From assembly GCA_015233755.1 (NCBI GenBank), contig JADFXA010000096.1:1-7726 (forward strand): DNA of 7,726 bases. Direction: 5' to 3'. This stretch comes from Desulfamplus sp. GTDB taxonomy: Bacteria; Desulfobacterota; Desulfobacteria; Desulfobacterales; Desulfobacteraceae. The notes beneath the pieces are model-generated. The model was not told the DNA's origin, searched no databases, and worked only from the letters and a program-made list of their open reading frames with translations. How positions within the stretch are numbered: the first letter of the stretch is position 1; each line of letters begins with the position of its first letter. Below, one piece after another: positions 1 to 6,711 of this stretch. The position numbers and the translations under genes are program-made.

Positions 1-979
1 TAAGACCTGTCATACGTTCAAAAGCTGGATTTACAGCTAAAAATCTATAATCTATAGGGTTGTTATTTTCATCGCAAATAATCTCATGCAAGGCAAAACC
101 ATTTAGCATCTCACGGAAAAGTATTTGATAATTTTCTTCAGCTTTTTTACGCTCTGTTATATTTGTAAACATAGCAAAAGAACCTGCAAAATTCCCCTGA
201 TAATCTTTGAGTGCTTTTGCTGAAACTAGTGTCCATACAGAAGAGCCATCTTTGTGTCTAAATCTACGCTCATAAATCTCGTCATTTCCTTTATGCCGAA
301 TTGTCATACGCTCATTATGAAAGGAGTTATCTTCTGGAAAAAAGAACTCTTCTACTTTTTTTCCAAACATTTCTAAAGTTGTATATCCAAGCATATCAGC
401 CATAGCTTTATTGACGTAAGTGGTTATGTGATCATTATCCATAGCCCAAACGCCTTCATTTGCCGTATCTATGAGAAGTCGATACTTCTCTTCACTTGCT
501 TTAAGCTCTTGAGTTCTTAGCTCTAATAAATCTTCAACAAGCAATAACGAGCGTTCACGCCTTGCTTTTGTGCATAGCTCAATTAAATATTCAGGTTCAA
601 AAGGTTTTCGGATATAAGCAGAAGCTCCCCTTTTTATCCAATCTAATGCTAATTCTGGCTTTGGATCAGTTGTCATCATCAGATATACACAATCTTTATT
701 TTGGTTGTGAAATGAGTCAAGAAGAGAGTCGCCCATGTTATCTGGGAGATGGTAATCAATGATTGCAACATCGTATTTAGTATTTGAAAAATATCTTGCA
801 GCATCATAAGCATTTAAGGCAATATCTGCACAATACCCTTTGGATTCAAAAGCCCTTTTAAGTATTCCAGCAATAGTTGGGCTATCCTCAACAATAAGGA
901 CAAAAGGAGTGTCAGTAAACTCTGAGCTTTCAAGCACTTCAATAACCTGTTTAGCAAAATTTCTACTATCTGCAACCAT
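1..979 (-). CDS. Receiver-PAS-PAS signalling protein, N-terminal part (C-terminus outside window)
   Basis: The visible 326 residues begin with a CheY-like receiver at about 25-140. It has the acidic pair E31-D32 in the strand VLIVEDSP, the phospho-acceptor D75 in AIIDYHLP, T103/T104, and K125 in the RKPF motif, so it should accept a phosphoryl group. A charged helix, probably a coiled-coil linker (about 140-168), leads into a PAS/PAC domain (about 168-285) ending in the typical ITERKKAEE. A second PAS domain starts near 290 and is cut by the window edge. No signal peptide or membrane segment is seen, so it is probably cytoplasmic. The start is secure: ATG at 979 follows AGGGAG (985-990) with 5 nt spacing, and an in-frame TGA lies at 1013-1015 with no usual start codon between. 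The output domain is unseen; a histidine kinase or GGDEF/EAL module is likely in this architecture, but that is inference. Confidence 0.88.
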   Translation of the reverse strand, partial: MVADSRNFAKQVIEVLESSEFTDTPFVLIVEDSPTIAGILKRAFESKGYCADIALNAYDAARYFSNTKYDVAIIDYHLPDNMGDSLLDSFHNQNKDCVYLMMTTDPKPELALDWIKRGASAYIRKPFEPEYLIELCTKARRERSLLLVEDLLELRTQELKASEEKYRLLIDTANEGVWAMDNDHITTYVNKAMADMLGYTTLEMFGKKVEEFFFPEDNSFHNERMTIRHKGNDEIYERRFRHKDGSSVWTLVSAKALKDYQGNFAGSFAMFTNITERKKAEENYQILFREMLNGFALHEIICDENNNPIDYRFLAVNPAFERMTGL

Positions 980-984
980 ACAAA

Positions 985-990
985 CTCCCT
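985..990 (-). promoter_or_regulatory. Ribosome binding site of the receiver-PAS gene
   Basis: AGGGAG on the minus strand lies 5 nt before the ATG at 979. A second purine-rich site, AGGAG at 995-999, lies 15 nt upstream and is too far for usual spacing. With the in-frame stop at 1013-1015, this fixes the start. Confidence 0.7.
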
Positions 991-1044
991 TTATCTCCTT
1001 TATTTTAATCTTTCAGCCGATATAACTTTCCAGATGATTATTCT

Positions 1045-1122
1045 GCCCCTCCCCAACCCTCCCCAAGGGGAGGGAGTAATTATTATCCCCCTCTCCATTG
1101 GGGAGGGGGACGGGGGTGGGGC
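1045..1122. repeat. G/C-rich inverted-repeat (REP/MITE-like) element
   Basis: This very GC-rich block interrupts AT-rich intergenic DNA. The outer arms begin GCCCC (1045-1049) and end GGGGC (1118-1122). CCCTCCCCAA (1057-1066) pairs perfectly with TTGGGGAGGG (1098-1107). The inner part 1067-1074 pairs with 1089-1096, including one G-T pair and with A1097 bulged. The whole therefore folds as one long hairpin with a short AT-rich loop around 1075-1088. Alternatively it forms two separate hairpins: 1057-1074 (8 bp perfect arms) and 1087-1109 (10 bp, one G-T pair, ATT loop). There is no T-run after either side, so it does not look like an intrinsic terminator. Similar C/G-run hairpins are known as dispersed intergenic repeats in many bacteria; whether this one is multicopy cannot be seen here. 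It sits 66 nt before the receiver-PAS start. Confidence 0.8.
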
Positions 1123-1188
1123 TAATAGAATTGCCAATTTATTTATCTGGAATACTATAGTTAAAACCATTGGCTGAAAAACAAATAT

Positions 1189-2196
1189 TTATGCGGTTTT
1201 AATACCCGCGTGCATCTCTATCTTTTCAATAACCCAATCTGAAATAATAGGCTCATTTGCTGCTTCTTCTATTTTTAATAGATTAAGCTCTTTTGCAAGG
1301 TCTTCAAGTTTAATCTCAACCCTTGCCATAGTGCGATGCCCACCAGCAGACCCAATAAAATCAAAAGCCTCTTTTACAGCTTTACCCGCACTTTTCCGTA
1401 ACCCATCATTTCTTACGATAATCACCAATTTTTTATCGTAAATACCAGATACAATGCTCCAATTTGCAGTATCAATCTTTAGAAAAAAATCTGCTGTAAT
1501 AACACATTGATCAGGATTTTCAATTTTACCTACGTACGAATAAATACGATTTTTTAAAATTTTCTTTTTTCTGATAGCTTTTGCAATAAAATCCATATCT
1601 TTTTCTCTTAATTCTGCGTTTTCAATTCTTGCAATCAAAGATGGACTTGCATATCTGTAAAGAAACTGAAATGCTCTTACATCTTCCATTGCTGTATGAC
1701 GCAAAAAACCCTTTGTATCGGTCTTTATTCCCATTATCAAGGCTGTTGCTAAGTGTTCTGACGGCTTAATATCGGCAGCTTTTATGTATTCAGTCATCAT
1801 TGTTGAACATGCACCATATTCTGGACGAATATCGTTAAACTCTGCACAGTCACATGATAGTGGATGGTGATCAATAATTGCGTCATACTTAAACATTGCA
1901 AAACATTCGTGGTGATCAGGCTGGGAGTCCACAACCACAAATTTATCAAATTTTCTCTCATCAATTTTTTTGATTGGAATTATATCTATGTCAAGAACCC
2001 GCAGCATTGTCAGGTTATCTGGCCTTCTTATTTCATTAAAGTAGGTAACTTTAACTTCATTTACCTTTCTCCACAAAAGACGTTTTACTGCTGTTGCACT
2101 TGCAATTGCATCAGGGTCAGCATTTATAACAACAAGCACTTTATTATCTGATGAAAATAGAGAAAGGAACTTCTCAAGTCTTTGGATTTGGCTCAT
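1189..2196 (-). CDS. DHH/DHHA1 family phosphoesterase (NrnA-like)
   Basis: This 335-residue protein has the order of a DHH/DHHA1 phosphoesterase, the family of the oligoribonuclease/pAp phosphatase NrnA, and a usual length for it. Motif I is INADPDAIAS (D27, D29), motif II VVVDSQPDHH (D90), motif III the signature IIDHHP (D109-H110-H111), and motif IV MGIKTDT (D160). The C-terminal DHHA1 domain shows the substrate-binding glycine motif GSAGGHRTMAR (GGH at 285-287). These acidic and histidine residues normally bind two Mn ions for phosphodiester or phosphomonoester cleavage. The His that often opens motif I (HxxPDxDA) is replaced by V23. No membrane segment is seen, so it should be cytoplasmic. 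The ATG at 2196 follows AGGTGAG (2202-2208, 5 nt spacing), and an in-frame TGA at 2203-2205 leaves no upstream alternative. Its start overlaps the stop of the membrane-protein gene in ATGA, suggesting translational coupling. Substrate is inferred only; nanoRNA, pGpG or pAp are candidates. Confidence 0.9.
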   Translation of the reverse strand: MSQIQRLEKFLSLFSSDNKVLVVINADPDAIASATAVKRLLWRKVNEVKVTYFNEIRRPDNLTMLRVLDIDIIPIKKIDERKFDKFVVVDSQPDHHECFAMFKYDAIIDHHPLSCDCAEFNDIRPEYGACSTMMTEYIKAADIKPSEHLATALIMGIKTDTKGFLRHTAMEDVRAFQFLYRYASPSLIARIENAELREKDMDFIAKAIRKKKILKNRIYSYVGKIENPDQCVITADFFLKIDTANWSIVSGIYDKKLVIIVRNDGLRKSAGKAVKEAFDFIGSAGGHRTMARVEIKLEDLAKELNLLKIEEAANEPIISDWVIEKIEMHAGIKTA

Positions 2197-3386
2197 CTTC
2201 TCTCACCTTTATTTATATTACTAAAAAAAAGTGTAAGAACAATAAAAACATAACCAGCCACAGCCATCAAAGCTATAAATGGGGAATTTGAACCAAGAGG
2301 GGCAAGCAAAAGTGCGGTTAACCAATGAACAGCTATCACAATACCAGAGTGTAATCTAATAGGAAAATCGTTAAAACGACAGATTACAGCAAGACCGCAC
2401 AAGTTCCATCCATAAAGCGATGCAAATGTATGAATTCTAAGAAGCCATTTTGTATCAACAGGATTGTAATCCGGCGACATTTGATAAAATATATAGGCGA
2501 TTCCTGAGATTGCAGTTGCAATTAAAAATCCAATACCAGAAGATAGGAACTGCTTTTGCTGCATTTTTTGCCCAAATTTCCGATAAAGACTAAAGACTGT
2601 AATAACAGCAATGAAAAGAAGCGATGTAACAGCAAGTTGTGGATAGAATTTTTCAAACAAAATAAATATAAAAAAGGTTATAACGCCAAGATTTATGGTC
2701 CAAAAGCATATTACTGAGATGACTCGGTTTGAAAAAATACTTTTAACAGCAGCTAAAATCCCATTATGTTTTAATCTGTGGAGGAAAGATTGCAGGCTGG
2801 AATTCTTGTGATACAAATCTTGATAGCCATCTCCATTCAACCTTATCATCGAAAAAATAACAGAGAGTGTGATAAGTGAAAGTGGAAACGAGAAGCCAAG
2901 GAAAAAGGTGTTTAGAACCAATTTGTTCATTGTTACTACATGAATATACTCATTGTTGATTATCACTGCACTTGACATAAGAAGCCCAATTGATAGGCAT
3001 AAAAGAGATGCTTGATGAAATTTTGCTGAGACACTCTCTTTCATTGTAAAGAAATTTAATGGAAATAACGAGAATCGCTCAATTCTTAAACTCTCAACAA
3101 TTGAGGCTAAACCTAAAGACAAAAATATTGTTATTGGATATATCTTAAAAAATGCAGATAGAGCATAACATATAGATAAAATTAAAAATAAACTCGTTCT
3201 GATAGAGAGGCGCCCTATTCCTTCCGTAAAGTAGAGTATGATTGTCCCTCCTGTGCAGAGGTTAAATAGAAAAATGTGAAGTCGCTCAAAATCGTAAGTT
3301 TCAAGCGGAAAATAGATGGCAGCATACCCAAAGCAGAGAGCAACTATCATCATTGTGCTAAAAAAAAATTTTAAATTCCGATTCAT
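2193..3386 (-). CDS. Polytopic membrane protein of unknown function
   Basis: I do not recognise this 397-residue protein. It is strongly hydrophobic with about 12 predicted membrane segments, near residues 7-25, 36-54, 65-80, 83-98, 125-143, 157-180, 223-245, 251-268, 281-301, 318-336, 347-362 and 369-388. A charged loop of about 40 residues (181-222) divides it into two halves of six. The C-terminal half carries histidines in or near the membrane: H319 in RIHTFASLYGWN, H346 in RLHSG and H354 in AVHWLT. Such histidines recall haem- or copper-binding membrane proteins, but no known family signature is complete and no function is assigned. The start is secure: ATG 3386 follows AGGAG (3394-3398, 7 nt spacing), with an in-frame TAA at 3387-3389 directly before it. 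It begins 29 bp after the GGDEF-EAL gene and overlaps the DHH gene by 4 bp, so the three are probably co-transcribed. Confidence 0.85.
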   Translation of the reverse strand: MNRNLKFFFSTMMIVALCFGYAAIYFPLETYDFERLHIFLFNLCTGGTIILYFTEGIGRLSIRTSLFLILSICYALSAFFKIYPITIFLSLGLASIVESLRIERFSLFPLNFFTMKESVSAKFHQASLLCLSIGLLMSSAVIINNEYIHVVTMNKLVLNTFFLGFSFPLSLITLSVIFSMIRLNGDGYQDLYHKNSSLQSFLHRLKHNGILAAVKSIFSNRVISVICFWTINLGVITFFIFILFEKFYPQLAVTSLLFIAVITVFSLYRKFGQKMQQKQFLSSGIGFLIATAISGIAYIFYQMSPDYNPVDTKWLLRIHTFASLYGWNLCGLAVICRFNDFPIRLHSGIVIAVHWLTALLLAPLGSNSPFIALMAVAGYVFIVLTLFFSNINKGERR

Positions 3387-3393
3387 TTAATGT

Positions 3394-3398
3394 CTCCT
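3394..3398 (-). promoter_or_regulatory. Ribosome binding site of the membrane-protein gene
   Basis: AGGAG on the minus strand lies 7 nt before the ATG at 3386, within the 29 bp gap after the GGDEF-EAL stop codon (TAG, 3416-3418). The short gap has no room for a usual terminator plus promoter, supporting read-through from the upstream gene. Confidence 0.7.
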
Positions 3399-3415
3399 GT
3401 CATAATGTTTAATAA

Positions 3416-6400
3416 CTAACTCAATTGACTTGAACCTGAAGAGAGAAGAAATAGTTCAAACTGTTTTGCAGGAATAGGTCTTGAAACAAGATACCCTTGA
3501 GCCTGATCACATCCAAGATTCTTAAGTAACTCAAGCTGTTCTTGTTTTTCAACACCTTCTGCAACAACCTTCATATCCATATTGCCAGCAAGAGAGATAA
3601 TGATTTTAACTAATTCTGATGAGCCTTTTTCATCGCAAATATGATCAATAAAACTCTTATCAATTTTCAGGGTCTGAAAAGGTAAATTGCTCAAATAATA
3701 AAGAGAAGAGTAGCCTGTTCCAAAGTCATCTAAAGAAAAAGATACTCCCATTTCGTTTAATTTCTTAATTGATGACATTGCCTGCCCTATATCTTTCATT
3801 AAAGCAGTTTCAGTAACTTCAAGTTCAAGTGACGATGGTGGTAATCCTGTTATGTCGAGTATCTCTTTAACAGATTCAACAAAATCTTTGATAAGAAAAT
3901 GTCTTGTTGAAATATTGACAGATACCACAATTTTTCTTTTAAGGATATTAAGCCAGCGAACCGTATCCATACAGGCCTTTTTAAGGACAATCAAATCAAT
4001 AGGCACAATAAGGCCGCTTGTCTCTGCAAAAGGGATAAATTGATTAGGTGGAATAATGTTCCCATCTGCTCTTTTTCCTCGAACAAGAGCTTCCATGCCA
4101 TACACTACACCAGTTTTAATAAAGATTTTGGGTTGATAATAAACCTCAAAATTTTCTGTTGAGATAGCCTGACGTAAATCTCTCTCAAGGGATATTCTGG
4201 CTTGAGCCTTTTTGTTTAGCTCCTCAGTAAAAATCCTGTATATATTTTTCCCATGTTGTTTTGATTGGTACATAGCCAAATCAGCATTTTTGAGCAACAT
4301 TTCAGAGTCAGTTCCATCATTAGGGAAAACAGAAATACCAATGCTTACACCAAGATAGAACTCCATATTATTTATGATAAATGGATGTTTGAAATCCTCA
4401 ATAATAACATCAGCAATTCTGCATAAATCATCCACATCATACAAATCTTGAATAAGCAGTGCAAACTCATCTCCACCCAATCTGGCAATAGTATCAGTTT
4501 TACGAATCTGGTTATTTAGACGAAATGCTATCTCTTGCAATACCCTATCTCCAGAGTGATGTCCCATGCTGTCATTTACATTTTTAAAATCGTCAATATC
4601 AAGGACAAAGATTCCAATCATCGTTCTATTACGCCGTGCAAAATCAAGAGCATGTTCAAGCCGATTATTAAAAAGCTGACGGTTAGGTAGATTTGTAAGA
4701 GAGTCAAAAAAAGCCTTTTTTTCAAGAGCCTGTTCTGCCTTTTTCCAATCAGTGATGTCAAGCATGGAGCATATAGTTGTAGTTGTGTCAGGAATAATTG
4801 CAACGGTTAGGCTGACAAATCGTATATTTCCATTGTAATCTTTAAATCTGGTTTCATACTCTCTTGGAGCTGAGCTTCTTATACTACTTATATTGCTCCT
4901 GCGAAGTTTATGAAACTCCATGAGCCTATTCGTCTCGTCAGGGTGAAAAAAATCTATAGCAGATCTTCCAATTATAGATTGATCTTGTGGGATTTTAGTA
5001 AGTTTAATGAACTCTTGATTTGCAAGTTGAATAATACCATCTTCATCAATAATCATGGTTGCATTGCCAGTGTTCATAAATAGAATTTTATATTTTCTTT
5101 CAGAATCTCTTAATGCTTTTTGTGTTGCATGAAGTTCTGTGAAATCTACAAACATCTCAAGAAGCATGGGTTTGCCTTCCCGCATGATTCTGGCAACAGA
5201 TCTTAAGACAGGAATCTCGTTACCTTGTTCAGTAATAAGAGTTGTCTCCATAGATTTAATAAGAATTTTGTTATCACTATTGCTATACTCTGATTCATCA
5301 AATATTTCAGATGGGTAAGGCAATAAAAATGGAATGTTTGTTGTGCCGATTACCTCTTCATAACTTTTACCAATCATATCAAGAGCTGTAAGACTTATCT
5401 CTCTTACAATACCAGAGTCTTCATCAAGCACTACAACACCTGCGGGGATAGCCTCAAGGATCTGAGTAAGAAAAGACTGACTCTCCTGCAGCTTATTAAG
5501 CATCTCTTGTATGCTCTTAGAAAGAGATGCAATTTCATCATCTCCATTTATTCCAACCCACTTATTATGCCTATGCTTTGTTATGAATTGAACCTGATTA
5601 TTAAGAGTCAATATCCTTTTAAGAACTCTTTTCTCAAGAAGGAAAATAGAAATTCCACCCATAAAAATACCTGTAATGATAATAGTTACAAGGATCATAC
5701 TGGATGCAGCTTCACCTGATTCAAAAATTTCTCTTGAGGCTTTTACACTTATAACAGCAGCGGGTTCTCCCTTAATATCCATGATAATACCCGAACAGAT
5801 TAGCTCTTTGTCTCTTTTTTCTATGATTGGAGGAATCGCGTTGGATTGTGATTTATTAAATTTTATAGACTTGACAATCTCGTAAATTGGATAGGGTATA
5901 TCTTTATCATTAATATTAACAATTTCTAAATCAAGCTCCGTACGCTCTTCAAGATTATTGATTGTGATATCTTCAAGCTCTCTTGCCATAATAAACCAGC
6001 CTAAGTAGGGACCGCGCTGCTCGCTTGTTAGTATTGGTTTGCATGAAATCATATAAAGCGTATTATTGAATAATATGATCCCTTTAAATCCTGTCTTGTC
6101 ATTTATCCCTTCTGGATTAGTCTCTGGGCTATTAATTAAGGGATTAATACTTTTTATGATTCCATCAGGAAGTGGGAGAAGTTTATCTCCAGAAGGAGGT
6201 AGATATTTTCCCCATACTAACTCCTTTTTTGTATCAAGAAGCATGATTATATTATTTTGATGATTGATAAATGTCTCAATAGGAAGATTAGAATTTATAT
6301 AATCATCTTTTTTACCTTGTAAAAACAAATAAGTATCGTCCCAAAAAGACCAATCCGCGACCATAATATCAAGATTTGATACCATAGCATAAATTGCATT

Positions 6401-6550
6401 TACACTTCGATTAAGGTTTGCAACTATTAACTTATCTTCAAGAGCCTCAAACTTACTGTAGGTTATGCTTCGAGTAATTACAAACAGAACTAGAAGAAGT
6501 ATTGTGAAACAAAATACTATTATAAATAAAGTCGTTTTTCTAATACTCAT
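3416..6550 (-). CDS. CHASE4-HAMP-PAS-PAS-GGDEF-EAL membrane sensor for cyclic di-GMP turnover
   Basis: This 1044-residue inner-membrane protein should sense a signal and make or degrade cyclic di-GMP. TM1 lies at about 7-27. A periplasmic CHASE4 domain (about 30-275) shows the hallmark ADWSFWDDTY (DWSFWDD at 66-72). TM2 is at about 284-304, followed by HAMP (305-357), PAS (360-475) and PAS/PAC (481-605). The GGDEF domain (about 611-770) has D651 in LDIDDFK, an intact GGDEF (692-696) and the inhibitory I-site RKTD (683-686). The EAL domain has E820-A-L, N879, E911 and E914 in EVTET, D941-D942 in DDFGTGYSSL, K962, E998 and Q1018. All these are the expected catalytic or metal-binding residues, so both activities look possible; which dominates cannot be read from sequence. 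The start is secure: ATG 6550 follows AGGA (6560-6563, 9 nt spacing) and an in-frame TGA lies at 6566-6568. It leads a probable three-gene operon with the membrane protein and DHH phosphoesterase. The ligand of CHASE4 is unknown. Confidence 0.95.
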   Translation of the reverse strand: MSIRKTTLFIIVFCFTILLLVLFVITRSITYSKFEALEDKLIVANLNRSVNAIYAMVSNLDIMVADWSFWDDTYLFLQGKKDDYINSNLPIETFINHQNNIIMLLDTKKELVWGKYLPPSGDKLLPLPDGIIKSINPLINSPETNPEGINDKTGFKGIILFNNTLYMISCKPILTSEQRGPYLGWFIMARELEDITINNLEERTELDLEIVNINDKDIPYPIYEIVKSIKFNKSQSNAIPPIIEKRDKELICSGIIMDIKGEPAAVISVKASREIFESGEAASSMILVTIIITGIFMGGISIFLLEKRVLKRILTLNNQVQFITKHRHNKWVGINGDDEIASLSKSIQEMLNKLQESQSFLTQILEAIPAGVVVLDEDSGIVREISLTALDMIGKSYEEVIGTTNIPFLLPYPSEIFDESEYSNSDNKILIKSMETTLITEQGNEIPVLRSVARIMREGKPMLLEMFVDFTELHATQKALRDSERKYKILFMNTGNATMIIDEDGIIQLANQEFIKLTKIPQDQSIIGRSAIDFFHPDETNRLMEFHKLRRSNISSIRSSAPREYETRFKDYNGNIRFVSLTVAIIPDTTTTICSMLDITDWKKAEQALEKKAFFDSLTNLPNRQLFNNRLEHALDFARRNRTMIGIFVLDIDDFKNVNDSMGHHSGDRVLQEIAFRLNNQIRKTDTIARLGGDEFALLIQDLYDVDDLCRIADVIIEDFKHPFIINNMEFYLGVSIGISVFPNDGTDSEMLLKNADLAMYQSKQHGKNIYRIFTEELNKKAQARISLERDLRQAISTENFEVYYQPKIFIKTGVVYGMEALVRGKRADGNIIPPNQFIPFAETSGLIVPIDLIVLKKACMDTVRWLNILKRKIVVSVNISTRHFLIKDFVESVKEILDITGLPPSSLELEVTETALMKDIGQAMSSIKKLNEMGVSFSLDDFGTGYSSLYYLSNLPFQTLKIDKSFIDHICDEKGSSELVKIIISLAGNMDMKVVAEGVEKQEQLELLKNLGCDQAQGYLVSRPIPAKQFELFLLSSGSSQLS

Positions 6551-6586
6551 ATTAGAGAATCCTATTCATATTCTGTTTATATTCAA

Positions 6587-6603
6587 AACTGATACTAACT
6601 GAT
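6587..6603. repeat. Direct repeat AACTGAT with 10 bp period
   Basis: AACTGAT occurs at 6587-6593 and again at 6597-6603, separated by ACT, so the copies lie one helical turn apart and about 40 bp before the GGDEF-EAL start. The spacing would suit a tandem protein-binding site, but such short repeats also arise by chance in AT-rich DNA. Confidence 0.25.
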
Positions 6604-6624
6604 CTTTTGCAAAACAGAAAATAT

Positions 6625-6647
6625 AGATAAAAACTTAATAGTTAAGT
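6625..6647 (-). terminator. Weak candidate terminator after the epimerase gene
   Basis: On the minus strand ACTTAA and TTAAGT (6633-6647) form a 6 bp stem with a 3 nt loop, directly followed by TTTT and more T-rich sequence down to 6625. The layout is that of an intrinsic terminator, 65 bp beyond the epimerase stop. The stem is short and has only one G-C pair, so it would be unstable; it may instead be an operator or chance. Confidence 0.25.
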
Positions 6648-6711
6648 GATATTTCTAAGTTTAAGCTCTCAACTAAAGACCGCTTACAGTATATTGTCAT
6701 GCTGAATAATT

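Larger units (their letters stand above)
6551..6711. other. Intergenic gap upstream of the GGDEF-EAL gene; probable promoter region
   Basis: This 161 bp AT-rich gap separates the epimerase stop (TAA, 6712-6714) from the GGDEF-EAL start. It is the largest gap upstream of the three-gene cluster, so the operon promoter probably lies here. I found no convincing -35/-10 pair and no sigma-54 GG/GC site. It contains a short AT-rich inverted repeat (6633-6647) and a 7 bp direct repeat (6587-6603), annotated separately. No conserved cyclic di-GMP riboswitch sequence was recognised. Confidence 0.45.

Noticed and set aside
562..1025. Plus-strand open frames at 562-762 and 840-1025
   Set aside because: They are antisense to the receiver domain, which has all its conserved residues on the minus strand.
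1045..1122. Intrinsic terminator at the G/C-rich repeat
   Set aside because: The stem is strong, but no T-run follows it on either strand, so the repeat explanation fits better.
1154..1181. Minus-strand promoter with TTTTTC (1176-1181) and TATAGT (1154-1159), 16 bp apart
   Set aside because: The -10-like box is fair but the -35 is poor, and such matches are frequent in AT-rich DNA. If real it would place the G/C-rich element in the leader of the receiver-PAS gene.
1864..2151. Plus-strand open frame of 95 codons
   Set aside because: It lies wholly antisense to the DHH phosphoesterase, whose conserved motifs are on the other strand, and its translation has no recognisable domain.
3361..3374. 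Homopolymer run at the start of the membrane-protein gene as a frameshift site
   Set aside because: The run encodes consecutive phenylalanines in a continuous frame; there is no sign of disruption, and it fits the local AT-rich composition.
4618..4803. Short minus-strand frame within the GGDEF-EAL gene
   Set aside because: It overlaps the PAS/GGDEF junction in another frame and is a shadow of the real gene.
6551..6711. Cyclic di-GMP riboswitch upstream of the GGDEF-EAL gene
   Set aside because: No GEMM-like conserved core or clear paired stems were found in the 161 bp gap.
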